Source: Motiliproteus sp. SC1-56
GTDB lineage: Bacteria > Pseudomonadota > Gammaproteobacteria > Pseudomonadales > Balneatricaceae
Length of the DNA: 64,000 nucleotides
Direction: 5' to 3'
Assembly (NCBI RefSeq): GCF_017309075.1
Contig: NZ_JAEMGS010000014.1
Coordinates: forward strand, 32,501-96,500
Under the pieces are notes generated by a model. It was not told the DNA's origin. It did not search any database and worked only from the letters and a program-made list of their open reading frames with translations. Made by a program: the position numbers and the translations under genes. Shown here piece after piece: positions 53,457 to 61,538 of the stretch; the first letter of the stretch is position 1; every line of letters begins with the position of its first letter.

Positions 53457-54529
53457 CCCTCGGACTCCTGCCTTAATTCCGCCGACAGGTGAAAGCGCTC
53501 GGTATCGGTATCGGCATCGGTGCCGGCAACACGGACCACGGGCGAGCGGAAGCGGACCCGGTGCAACAGGGGCGAACCTTCGAGCAGCTGCACCACTGTC
53601 GCCGCGGCGCTGGACTCGCCCTGCAGGAGCACCTCCTTACCCTGGATCTGCAGCTGCTGGATCCAGGTATCGTCCGGCAGGATCAGGGTCAGCTCGTGAA
53701 GAATATCGAGCTTTTTCACCTCGCCGCGATGCTTTTGCGCCAGGTAGGAGATGTCATCCCCCAGCTGTTCCAGCTTCTTGCGCAGGGCCTGCGCCTCTTT
53801 CGCCTCTGCATGGGCGGCCTCCAGCTGGGGCTCCAGCGCCTTGACCTGCGCGTTGAGCTGGTAGAGAGGCAGCAGCAGCCAGAGCCCCAGCAGCACCAGG
53901 GCCACCACCAGCAAGGCGGAGTTGATCAGCTGGGGAATCCGCCAGGCGCGGGGGCGCTGCGCCTTGGGCAACAGGTTAACGTCCAGGATGGCATCGCCGT
54001 CCGCCTCACGCAGGGTGATCTGGGCCGGCCCGAGGCCGTGGCTGTTGAGTTCTTCCAGCCAGGGATCAAGGTCGGCGCGGGGACAGAGCAACAGCTCAAG
54101 ATGAATCTGTTGGCCGACGACATCCCGCTCCATGACCCGGTAGGCGTAATAGACCTGATCTTCTCGGTAGGGGGTGAGGCGGTCGAGTTCGTAGCGGATC
54201 ACGTCCGGCAGGTTGTTCTCCACCGCGAGGGGCAGCGCCACACGCCGGCGCAAGACCCGCTCCGGCGGCAGCAGCAAAACCCGCTTGAGGGGGGTGACCT
54301 GCTGGCGGGCCTTGTCCCCGTCGGGATGGGTGAGCGAAGGCGCCTGCGGGCAGGGCTTGGTCCCCAGCTGAACGAGCCGGATATCCCGCTCGTCCAGCAC
54401 CAGCCAGGCGCTGGACTGGCCGAAAGGCGCGCCGAGGCGCATCCAGTCGGGCATCAGGCCGATCAGCTCGTTGCGCCACCAGACACCGAACCGGCGCAGG
54501 CGCCCGCCGACCTCCCGAAGTCCAACCAT
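53453..54529 (-). CDS. gspL: Type II secretion protein GspL
   Basis: This is a 358-residue protein: a cytoplasmic actin-like domain (about 1-175, with VLLLPPERVLRRRVALPL), one membrane span (about 194-215, INSALLVVALVLLGLWLLLP) and a periplasmic ferredoxin-like/PilN-type domain. GspL binds the GspE ATPase. Its stop overlaps the gspM start, and gspK ends two bases upstream, so translation is tightly coupled. Confidence 0.87.
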   Translation of the reverse strand: MVGLREVGGRLRRFGVWWRNELIGLMPDWMRLGAPFGQSSAWLVLDERDIRLVQLGTKPCPQAPSLTHPDGDKARQQVTPLKRVLLLPPERVLRRRVALPLAVENNLPDVIRYELDRLTPYREDQVYYAYRVMERDVVGQQIHLELLLCPRADLDPWLEELNSHGLGPAQITLREADGDAILDVNLLPKAQRPRAWRIPQLINSALLVVALVLLGLWLLLPLYQLNAQVKALEPQLEAAHAEAKEAQALRKKLEQLGDDISYLAQKHRGEVKKLDILHELTLILPDDTWIQQLQIQGKEVLLQGESSAAATVVQLLEGSPLLHRVRFRSPVVRVAGTDADTDTERFHLSAELRQESEG

Positions 54530-54530
54530 C

Positions 54531-55457
54531 TTATCCCTGATCTCCGGTCATGATCCTTGACCCTTCCTCCCAGGACAGGATGCGATAATGCCCCGTCCGT
54601 CCGTCGTAGTTGACGGCGATCTCCCGATAAACCCGCCCGCCTCCCGTGGCCACCGCTTCGGCCCGCACCACGAAGGCGGGGCTGTCAGCGGTCTGGGTCA
54701 GGCCCCGGGTTTCGGCCAGGAAGGCGCCGTAGCCCGGATCCGCCTGCTCGCGCGCGGCCAGCAGGTCTTTAACGACCCTAGCATTCCCCTCTGCCAGCAA
54801 CAACAACATCTGGCTATCGGCCGCAGCCGGGTTGACCGCCGCCATGCCCGAATGCACGGTAACGTAGGGACGGATTCTGCGGTAAAGGGCGGGCGTGACG
54901 CCCAGCAGTTTCAGCAGCTCGTCCTCGCGTTCAAAATCGGCGTCCTTGGCGCCGTAGTCGCGCCCCGCCATCAGGTAGGCCCGGTCTTCAGCCCCGTTCA
55001 GGCGCACCAGGTCGTTGCTGTCCCGCCAGTCCTGTAAGGTATCGATCAGGGCATCGCGCTGCTCCAGCGGCAACGCCAGGTGCTGGAACAGGCGCGACAG
55101 CAGCGGCCGCCCCGCCCGGTTCAAGTCGATAAAACCACTGGCGTTCTGTATCCGCACCGCGGCGTGCCCTGCCTCCATCTGCAGCCGGTTTTCTGCGCCA
55201 TCCAGCCGCCAGTCCCGCGCCTCCGCGGGCTGGGCCACCTCAAAGATCGCCCGGGCGGTTCCGGCCTCGGCCAACAGCCGGGAACGGACGGCCTGCAACT
55301 GGTGTTTGGCCAACTGGGTTTCGGTTCGCACCATGTAACTGAAACTGCCCGCCAGCAGGGTGACCAGGCCAACCAGCCAGAGCACGGTCAAAAGCGCAAC
55401 CCCCTGCTGGGTGCGGGTCGGGAGCAAACCGGTTTGCCGTCGCCGCGGGCGGCTCAT
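54531..55457 (-). CDS. gspK: Type II minor pseudopilin GspK
   Basis: This is a 308-residue minor pseudopilin with the prepilin-like N-terminus QQGVALLTVLWLVGLVTLLAG and the family feature of a large inserted domain (FIDLNRAGRPLLSRLFQ and beyond). GspK sits at the tip with GspI and GspJ. I chose the ATG at 55457 because it overlaps the gspJ stop by four bases; the longer frame starts in gspJ. Confidence 0.88.
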   Translation of the reverse strand: MSRPRRRQTGLLPTRTQQGVALLTVLWLVGLVTLLAGSFSYMVRTETQLAKHQLQAVRSRLLAEAGTARAIFEVAQPAEARDWRLDGAENRLQMEAGHAAVRIQNASGFIDLNRAGRPLLSRLFQHLALPLEQRDALIDTLQDWRDSNDLVRLNGAEDRAYLMAGRDYGAKDADFEREDELLKLLGVTPALYRRIRPYVTVHSGMAAVNPAAADSQMLLLLAEGNARVVKDLLAAREQADPGYGAFLAETRGLTQTADSPAFVVRAEAVATGGGRVYREIAVNYDGRTGHYRILSWEEGSRIMTGDQG

Positions 55458-56089
55458 GTGGGCTCCGGTGGCGCTTGCATATGGATCGGCAGGTAAAATT
55501 CGGGCCAGGCCGCCTCCCCCGTGAACTCGAGCCCCACCCGTATCAGGCGCGGCAGCTGCCGCTCGTGCCGCCACAGCCGCCGCCATTGGGCCTGCTTCCC
55601 CGGCGGCAGCGTGCCGTAATAGGCCAGTTGCAGCGATTTAACCCCCTCCACCAGCACGATGCGCTCGGGGTCACGGGCCTGGAATGGCTCCCGGTCCGGG
55701 TCCAGGGGCTGGAAGCGCATCACCAGCTGGCGCCCGTCCTCGGCAAAGGGCTGACCCTCGAGTTCGATCCAGACCTCGTAAAAGCCCCCTTCGCTGGCCC
55801 ATGCCGCCAGTGGGGCGATGAATCGAAGGCCATCGACATCGCCTTCAAAGGTATCCCGAAGGCTGTCCTGGAACGCGGTCTTACGGCTGCTGACCAGGCC
55901 CACCTGACGGCGCAAAAAATCCCGCAGGGCGCGCTCCTCCGCCAGCGCCTGCACCACCGTCTGGCCCGCCCGCCACTGCTTCATCCCGAGGTGCAACCCG
56001 GAGTAACCCAGCAGCACCACCAGCGACATCAGGCTGACGGCCACCAGCAGCTCCACCAGGGTAAAGCCGGACCGGGGCTGCGTTTTCAT
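55454..56089 (-). CDS. gspJ: Type II minor pseudopilin GspJ
   Basis: This is a 211-residue pseudopilin with the cleavage motif G-FTLVELLVAVSLMSLVVLLG. The ATG at 56089 overlaps the gspI stop by four bases. The rest has the GspJ-type beta-rich globular domain, including a typical IVLVEGVKSLQLAYYG segment. It forms the pseudopilus tip with GspI and GspK. Confidence 0.9.
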   Translation of the reverse strand: MKTQPRSGFTLVELLVAVSLMSLVVLLGYSGLHLGMKQWRAGQTVVQALAEERALRDFLRRQVGLVSSRKTAFQDSLRDTFEGDVDGLRFIAPLAAWASEGGFYEVWIELEGQPFAEDGRQLVMRFQPLDPDREPFQARDPERIVLVEGVKSLQLAYYGTLPPGKQAQWRRLWRHERQLPRLIRVGLEFTGEAAWPEFYLPIHMQAPPEPT

Positions 56090-56526
56090 CGTCGGACCCA
56101 TTCGCCGTCAGCCTGGGCCACCCGCAGGGTATCGAGCTGCAACGCCCTGGGCTTTCCGGCACGCTGCCAGCTGACGGTCAGCGCCAGCCGGTACAGAACC
56201 AGCGGCGGCGCTTCACCAATCCGGGTGACCGGAGAGGAGGGTTTCGACACCGGCAGGACCTGCAGTTGCCAGCCGTATTTGTCGTCAAAGCGCCCTTCCC
56301 GTTCGGCCTCTTCGATGGGCTCCACCACTCCGACGGTGGCCAGGTGGGATTCCCCCAGCAACGCTGCCCGGCTGAAATCCTGGGAGAGGGCGAGACTGCG
56401 CAGGCCGTTGGAGAAGATGGCGTAGACGACTGACATGGAGAGGGTCAGGATCACGAAGGCCACCAGCAGCTCGATCAGGGTAAAACCCCGCGCGGCCCGG
56501 TTAAGGCGCAACGACCGTCGGCTCAT
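56086..56526 (-). CDS. gspI: Type II minor pseudopilin GspI
   Basis: This is a 146-residue pseudopilin with the prepilin motif G-FTLIELLVAFVILTLSMSVVY near its N-terminus, preceded by a short basic leader. It overlaps the 3' end of gspH by 26 bases and gspJ by four. With GspJ and GspK it caps the pseudopilus. Confidence 0.9.
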   Translation of the reverse strand: MSRRSLRLNRAARGFTLIELLVAFVILTLSMSVVYAIFSNGLRSLALSQDFSRAALLGESHLATVGVVEPIEEAEREGRFDDKYGWQLQVLPVSKPSSPVTRIGEAPPLVLYRLALTVSWQRAGKPRALQLDTLRVAQADGEWVRR

Positions 56527-56974
56527 CGACCTGAACCCTACCGGTTAGCCACTCAACCTTCATGGGGTAACGCTTACGCCCGTCGGTCAGCGCCAGGACG
56601 ATGCCCTCGGCGGTGCCGTCTGGATAAAAACGGAGCCAGCGGGTCTGAGTCGGATCGGCGGGATCAGCCGGTCTGTCGGGCGTCTCTATCTGCCAGCCCG
56701 TGGCCAGGTGGTGTTTGTCCGTTTCTACCTGCCAGTAGGCCGTGGGTTCTATCGCCACTTTGGCGACCTGCTGGCGGTTGATCGCCTGGCTGCGAGCCCT
56801 GGCCAGGGTGGTCACCAGGTCCCTCACCTCGGCTTGCCCCTGCAGTTGGTGCATCCCCTTGGAAAATGACATGGGCACCAGCACGATCAACAGCGAGGCG
56901 ATCGTCAGCACCACCAGCAGTTCGATCAGGGTAAAACCCGCTGCAAGCCCGCCGCCGGGCATCACGCGCGCCAT
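56501..56974 (-). CDS. gspH: Type II minor pseudopilin GspH
   Basis: This is a 157-residue pseudopilin with leader ending GGGLAAG and motif FTLIELLVVLTIASLLIVLVP. The C-terminal part matches the GspH/FimT domain (ARARSQAINRQQVAKVAIEP). It starts six bases from the gspG stop, on the same strand. Confidence 0.9.
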   Translation of the reverse strand: MARVMPGGGLAAGFTLIELLVVLTIASLLIVLVPMSFSKGMHQLQGQAEVRDLVTTLARARSQAINRQQVAKVAIEPTAYWQVETDKHHLATGWQIETPDRPADPADPTQTRWLRFYPDGTAEGIVLALTDGRKRYPMKVEWLTGRVQVDEPTVVAP

Positions 56975-56980
56975 GACCGG

Positions 56981-57412
56981 CTACCAGTTGCCCACGTCCT
57001 GATTCTCTTTATCGCCGCCGACAGCATTGTCGTACCCCAGGGTGTAGATGTCGTAATCGCCATTGCTGCCGGGCGACTTGTAGTGGTAGTCGCGGCCCCA
57101 GGGGTCTTTGGGCACCTGCTTTTTCTTCAGGTAAGGGCCGTTCCAGCTGCTCAGGCCGTCGGGTTCAACCACCAGGGCCTGCAACCCTTCTTCGGTGGTG
57201 GGATAGCGGCCGACCTCCAGGTTGAACAGATCGACACCGCCGGCCAGCTCCTCGATCTGCAACTGAGCGGTGTCGGTCTTCGCCTTCTTAAGGTACTTGA
57301 GCACCTGCGGCCCGGTAATGCCGGCCAACAGGCCGAGAATAACCAGCACCACCAGCAGTTCGATCAGGGTAAAGCCGTTTCTGTCACAAAAACGTTTCGT
57401 CGGTTTCATCAT
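56981..57412 (-). CDS. gspG: Type II major pseudopilin GspG
   Basis: This is a 143-residue major pseudopilin with the cleavage motif G-FTLIELLVVLVILGLLAG and the GspG hallmarks GRYPTTEEGLQALVV and PKDPWGRDYHYKSPG, the latter including the calcium-loop region. It polymerises into the piston that pushes substrates through GspD. Confidence 0.94.
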   Translation of the reverse strand: MMKPTKRFCDRNGFTLIELLVVLVILGLLAGITGPQVLKYLKKAKTDTAQLQIEELAGGVDLFNLEVGRYPTTEEGLQALVVEPDGLSSWNGPYLKKKQVPKDPWGRDYHYKSPGSNGDYDIYTLGYDNAVGGDKENQDVGNW

Positions 57413-57458
57413 TGGATCTTCCCTTTTCCATCATGGCCGCGCCCGGCAGCCTGTCCGT

Positions 57459-58676
57459 TCAGAATGCCAGCTCGTTCACGCTGAGCATCGCCAGGAGGAT
57501 GGAAATGACCACCCAGGCAATGACCGCCCCCAGCACCAGAATCAGGAGAGGCTCGAGCATTGAAAGCGCCCGCTTGAGGTGCGACTGGATGTCGCTGTCG
57601 TACCAGTTCGCCACCTTCTCCAGCATGTTTTCCAGTTCCCCCGACTCTTCTCCCACCGCGATCATCTGCTCGGCCAGGGGCGGAAACAGCGCCTGATCCG
57701 AAATCGCCTCCGCCAGCCGCCTGCCCTGGGAAACGTCGGTGCTGACCTGGGCCAGCCCCGCTCTCATCACCTCCGAGCGCTGGGTATCCCTGGCGATCTG
57801 CAGGGCTTTGAGCAGCGCCACCCCATTGCTCAGCAAGATGCTCAACATGCGACAAAAACGCGCCGTCTCCACCTTTACCGTCAGCGGGCCGATCATCGGC
57901 AGCCTGGCGACCAGGCGATGACAGTGATAACGAAACGAAGCCGAAACCTTCAACGCATGCCACCCGAGCACTACCCCGGCGGCGGCGGCGAGGGCCGCAA
58001 TCCAGCCGTAATCCCTGACCCAGTCACCGGCGGCAATGGTGATGCGGGTGGACAGGGGCAACAGCTGCTCCATGCCCTCGAACAACTGCTCGAACTGGGG
58101 AACCACGAAGGTAAGCAGAAGCAATACCGAGGCCAGCGCGACGCTGGCCAGAATCACAGGATAGATGAGCGCGGAGATCAGGGTGTCCCGCAGCCACTTG
58201 CTGCGCTCCAGATAGGCGGCAAGATGGGTCAGCACCGTGTTGAGCGCGCCACTGGCCTCCCCCGAGCGGATCAGGCTGATGTAGAAGGGGCTGAAAATCC
58301 CCTTTTGTGCGGCGAACGCATCCCCCAGGGTGCTGCCTGAACGGATACGCTCGACCGTATCCTCCAGGGCCGCGCGCACCTGGCCGCTCTCGTTGACGGT
58401 TGCCAGCAGGCGCAGGGTTTTCTCCAGGGGCAGCCCGGCCTGCAGCATGGTGGCGAATTCCTGGGTAAAGGTGTTGATCTCGCTGAGACTCGCCTTTTGC
58501 GAACGCCATCCCAGGGCCAGCCCCGCACGCTTGCTGCCGTCACCGATCTGCAAGGGGATCAGCTTCTGAGCCTGCAACTGTTCTGCCACATCGTCGACGG
58601 AAACCCCGGTCAGGGTTCCCTGCACAACCTCTCCTTTATAGCTGGTGGCCCGGTAATGGAAGCTCGGCATACTCAT
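57459..58676 (-). CDS. gspF: Type II secretion inner-membrane platform protein GspF
   Basis: This is a 405-residue polytopic protein with two GspF/PilC domains (about 70-195 and 275-395) and three membrane segments (LASVALASVLLLLTFVVPQF, IAALAAAAGVVLGW, and the C-terminal LEPLLILVLGAVIAWVVISI). It overlaps the gspE stop by four bases. It is the central platform of the secretion motor. Confidence 0.93.
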   Translation of the reverse strand: MSMPSFHYRATSYKGEVVQGTLTGVSVDDVAEQLQAQKLIPLQIGDGSKRAGLALGWRSQKASLSEINTFTQEFATMLQAGLPLEKTLRLLATVNESGQVRAALEDTVERIRSGSTLGDAFAAQKGIFSPFYISLIRSGEASGALNTVLTHLAAYLERSKWLRDTLISALIYPVILASVALASVLLLLTFVVPQFEQLFEGMEQLLPLSTRITIAAGDWVRDYGWIAALAAAAGVVLGWHALKVSASFRYHCHRLVARLPMIGPLTVKVETARFCRMLSILLSNGVALLKALQIARDTQRSEVMRAGLAQVSTDVSQGRRLAEAISDQALFPPLAEQMIAVGEESGELENMLEKVANWYDSDIQSHLKRALSMLEPLLILVLGAVIAWVVISILLAMLSVNELAF

Positions 58677-60376
58677 TTTTCCATGGTGACGCGAAGGACC
58701 TCTTCAATGGAGGTTATTCCCGCCACCACTTTGGCCAGGCCGCTCTCAAACAGGGTCGACATGCCTTGCCGCTTGGCCTGCTGCACCAGCTCGACGCTGT
58801 TTTTCGACGCCAGAATCGACTGCTTCAACTCGTCGGTCATCTCCAGCAGCTCGGCAATACAGCTGCGCCCCACGTAACCGGTATGGTGGCAGTGGCCGCA
58901 GCCCCGGGCGCGATACAGGGTTATCTCGCCGGGGCCGGCGATTTGCTCGAGTGACCATTTACGAACCAGCTCCGCGGGCGCGGCATAGGGCTCACGACAC
59001 TGCTGGCAGAGGTTGCGTACCAGCCGCTGCGCCAGTATGCCGATGACCGAGGAGGTGATCAGGTAATCTTCAACCCGCATGTCCAGCATCCGGGTGATGC
59101 TGCTCACCGCATCATTGGTATGCAGGGTCGAGAGCACCAGGTGGCCGGTCAGGGCGGACTGGACGGCAATCTGTGCGGTTTCCTGGTCACGCATTTCACC
59201 AATCATCAGAATATCCGGGTCCTGGCGCAGCAACGACCGGAGGGTGTTGGCGAAGGTCAGTCCGATGCTGCTGTTGACCTGTATCTGGTTGATCCCTTCT
59301 AGCTGGTACTCCACCGGGTCCTCAACGCTCAGTATCTTGCGCTCGGGGGTGTTGAGATACTGCAACGCCGTATAGAGGCTGGTGGTTTTCCCGCTACCGG
59401 TCGGCCCGGTCACCAGCAAAATACCGTGCGGCCGGCGAAGCAGGGCCAGCAACCGCGCTTGCGTATCCTCGCTGAAGCCCAGCACCCCAAACTCCAGCCG
59501 CACGTGCGCCCGGTCGAGGATCCGCATCACCAGGCTCTCGCCCACCATGGAGGGCACGGTGGAGACCCGCAGGTCCAGGTCCCTGCCGTTTTGACGAATG
59601 TGAAAGCGCCCGTCCTGTGGCAGTCGGCGCTCGGCGATATCCAGGTTGGCCATGATCTTGACCCGGGAGATGACCGCCGGGCCATACTCGGCGGTGAGGG
59701 TATCACTCTCTCTGAGCACACCGTCGATGCGGTAGCGAACCCGCAGCTGATTGGTAAATGGCTCGATATGGATATCGGATGCCCCCTGCTCCGCGGCGCG
59801 CTGCAGGATCTGGTTGAGCTGTTTGATCACCGGCGCTTCGCTGGCCAGCTCTTTGAGGTGTTCGATATCGTGGCTGAACTGGGCCTCTGCGCCCCCTTTG
59901 GCCTCCTCCTCGGCCGCCTCAAACAGCGCCTTCTGGATCCGCTCGATTTCAGACGGCAGGCCGATACTAACCTGCACCTCCTTCCCCGAGATCATCCGCA
60001 GAGACTCAATAACAAACCGGTCCCCTGGGTTCTCCATCACGACATTCAGCGTCCGCTCGTCGACGCCAACGATCAGGGCCCGGCTGTCTTTGAGAAACTT
60101 GGAAGAGACCTGGTCTTCCAAAAATAACTGGTCGGGAAACTGCTCAGAAGAGGCCAACGGGACGTGCAACTGACCGGCGAGACAGCCCACCACCTGACGC
60201 TCGGACACGAGGCCGAGCTTGACGAGAATCCCGCCCAGGCGCTCGGCGCCGGATTGCTGAACCTGGACCCGCAGGGCGCGCTCGAGGTCGGGCTCGGCGA
60301 GTGCGCCTTCATCAACCAGAATTTCGCCCAATCGGGGTGATGGGGCGTAAGCTTGAGCGGCATTCAGCGAAGCCAT
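58673..60376 (-). CDS. gspE: Type II secretion ATPase GspE
   Basis: This is a 567-residue AAA-type secretion ATPase: an N-terminal MshEN domain (about 15-160), Walker A (VTGPTGSGKTTSLYTAL), the Asp box, Walker B and the His box. A tetracysteine zinc module (CQQC and CGHC) lies near residues 460-500, typical of GspE. The ATG at 60376 fits the family start (MASLNAAQAYAPSP); an upstream TTG is less likely. It is the first gene of the gsp operon, so the promoter should be in the A/T-rich 60404-60573 segment. Confidence 0.94.
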   Translation of the reverse strand: MASLNAAQAYAPSPRLGEILVDEGALAEPDLERALRVQVQQSGAERLGGILVKLGLVSERQVVGCLAGQLHVPLASSEQFPDQLFLEDQVSSKFLKDSRALIVGVDERTLNVVMENPGDRFVIESLRMISGKEVQVSIGLPSEIERIQKALFEAAEEEAKGGAEAQFSHDIEHLKELASEAPVIKQLNQILQRAAEQGASDIHIEPFTNQLRVRYRIDGVLRESDTLTAEYGPAVISRVKIMANLDIAERRLPQDGRFHIRQNGRDLDLRVSTVPSMVGESLVMRILDRAHVRLEFGVLGFSEDTQARLLALLRRPHGILLVTGPTGSGKTTSLYTALQYLNTPERKILSVEDPVEYQLEGINQIQVNSSIGLTFANTLRSLLRQDPDILMIGEMRDQETAQIAVQSALTGHLVLSTLHTNDAVSSITRMLDMRVEDYLITSSVIGILAQRLVRNLCQQCREPYAAPAELVRKWSLEQIAGPGEITLYRARGCGHCHHTGYVGRSCIAELLEMTDELKQSILASKNSVELVQQAKRQGMSTLFESGLAKVVAGITSIEEVLRVTMEK

Positions 60377-60573
60377 AGGCGCTATCTCAACCCGGAAAAA
60401 CAACGGTAATTATAATCGGGATATCGATAGAGACTAACTCGGCCTCGAGCTAAATGAACCGACAGGATATTAAATAGGGATTAAATCAAACTTATTTTTT
60501 ACTTAATTTATTAAGGCAAAAATAAGGGAGAGGCTGTCCTCGATTTGATGTTGTTCGCACGGAAGCTCGCCCG

Positions 60574-61071
60574 CTACTCCGGCGCCTCTAGCCGGCCTAC
60601 GTAGTTTTCAAAATATTGCCTGGCGATCAGCTCCGCCGAAGCACGGCGTTGATTCGAGAGCAGTTCCCGCGCCCGGTCAGCGTTCTCCTTCGCTTCCGGA
60701 TTGCCTTGTAGCGCCGATACGGTGAACCAGGCGTATGCCTCAATATCATTGGGCTCAACGCCTTTCCCCATAGCGTACATCACACCCAGCGCGTTCTGGG
60801 CCAGCGCGTGTCCCCGTTCTGCCGCCGCCCGATACAGCCGCACGGCCTGCTCGGCATCGGCCTCAACACCTTCGCCCTTACGATACATATTGGCCAGGTT
60901 GTAAATGCTTCGAGGGTCGCCATCTTGAGACAATTTTTTAAACTCACTGAACGCCGCACTGAAATCGCCCGCGTTGTAGTTTTCCACCGCCTGTTCAAAG
61001 TCGGCCCGCGCGCTGACTACTGAAAGCAACAGGGTGAAAAATGTGAGAGCTTTAAATAATCGAGCCGGCAT
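60574..61071 (-). CDS. Secreted Sel1-repeat protein
   Basis: This is a 165-residue protein with a Sec signal (ending SARAD) and about three to four Sel1 repeats (YNAGDFSAAFSEFKKLSQDG, YNLANMYRKGEGVEADAEQA, ALGVMYAMGKGVEPNDIEAYAW). It lies about 200 bases upstream of gspE on the same strand, separated by an A/T-rich segment. It may be an accessory periplasmic scaffold; it also resembles a second Sel1 gene at 7958. Confidence 0.82.
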   Translation of the reverse strand: MPARLFKALTFFTLLLSVVSARADFEQAVENYNAGDFSAAFSEFKKLSQDGDPRSIYNLANMYRKGEGVEADAEQAVRLYRAAAERGHALAQNALGVMYAMGKGVEPNDIEAYAWFTVSALQGNPEAKENADRARELLSNQRRASAELIARQYFENYVGRLEAPE

Positions 61072-61538
61072 TAGCTACTCCTTGTTTATATATACCCGCG
61101 CCTTGGTCGACGCTAGGCCTATCCCTGGTGTACGCCAGATTATAGGTGACGCCCAACGAACCTGGATTCCCTGCCCCAGCCGGAGCAGCCAGTGGCTACA
61201 ACTGACCAACACCAGATCGCATGCGGCATGAACGGATGGGGCAGACGTTCTTGGCCGGACGTTGGCGAGCACCTACCGTGCCGCCAACCCCAGACCCAAA
61301 AACGCGAGCGCAAGGAGAAAGAGCTAAAACCGGTGATTATCCATCAGCCGCCAGCCCGAGCAACGCTGACTGAATCAACGCCAAGCCCAGCCCCCAAGGA
61401 CGAGGAGCGACGACCACCCCCTGCCTAATCTAAAGCGGGCGCGAACCTATCCACAGGCTCATCGCGTCCGGAACCACGCCGGGTGAGACGCCCGGACAAG
61501 GTATGACGGCGACTGTCGCGCGCTTGATGAACGCCCTT
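61072..61538. other. Intergenic region without supported genes
   Basis: This 467-base gap lies between the Sel1 gene and the glycosyltransferase. A GC-rich inverted repeat (CCGGG-N7-CCCGG) lies near 61480-61496. A plus-strand open frame (61192-61428) has no ribosome-binding site or family resemblance. I see no RNA gene. Confidence 0.35.
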
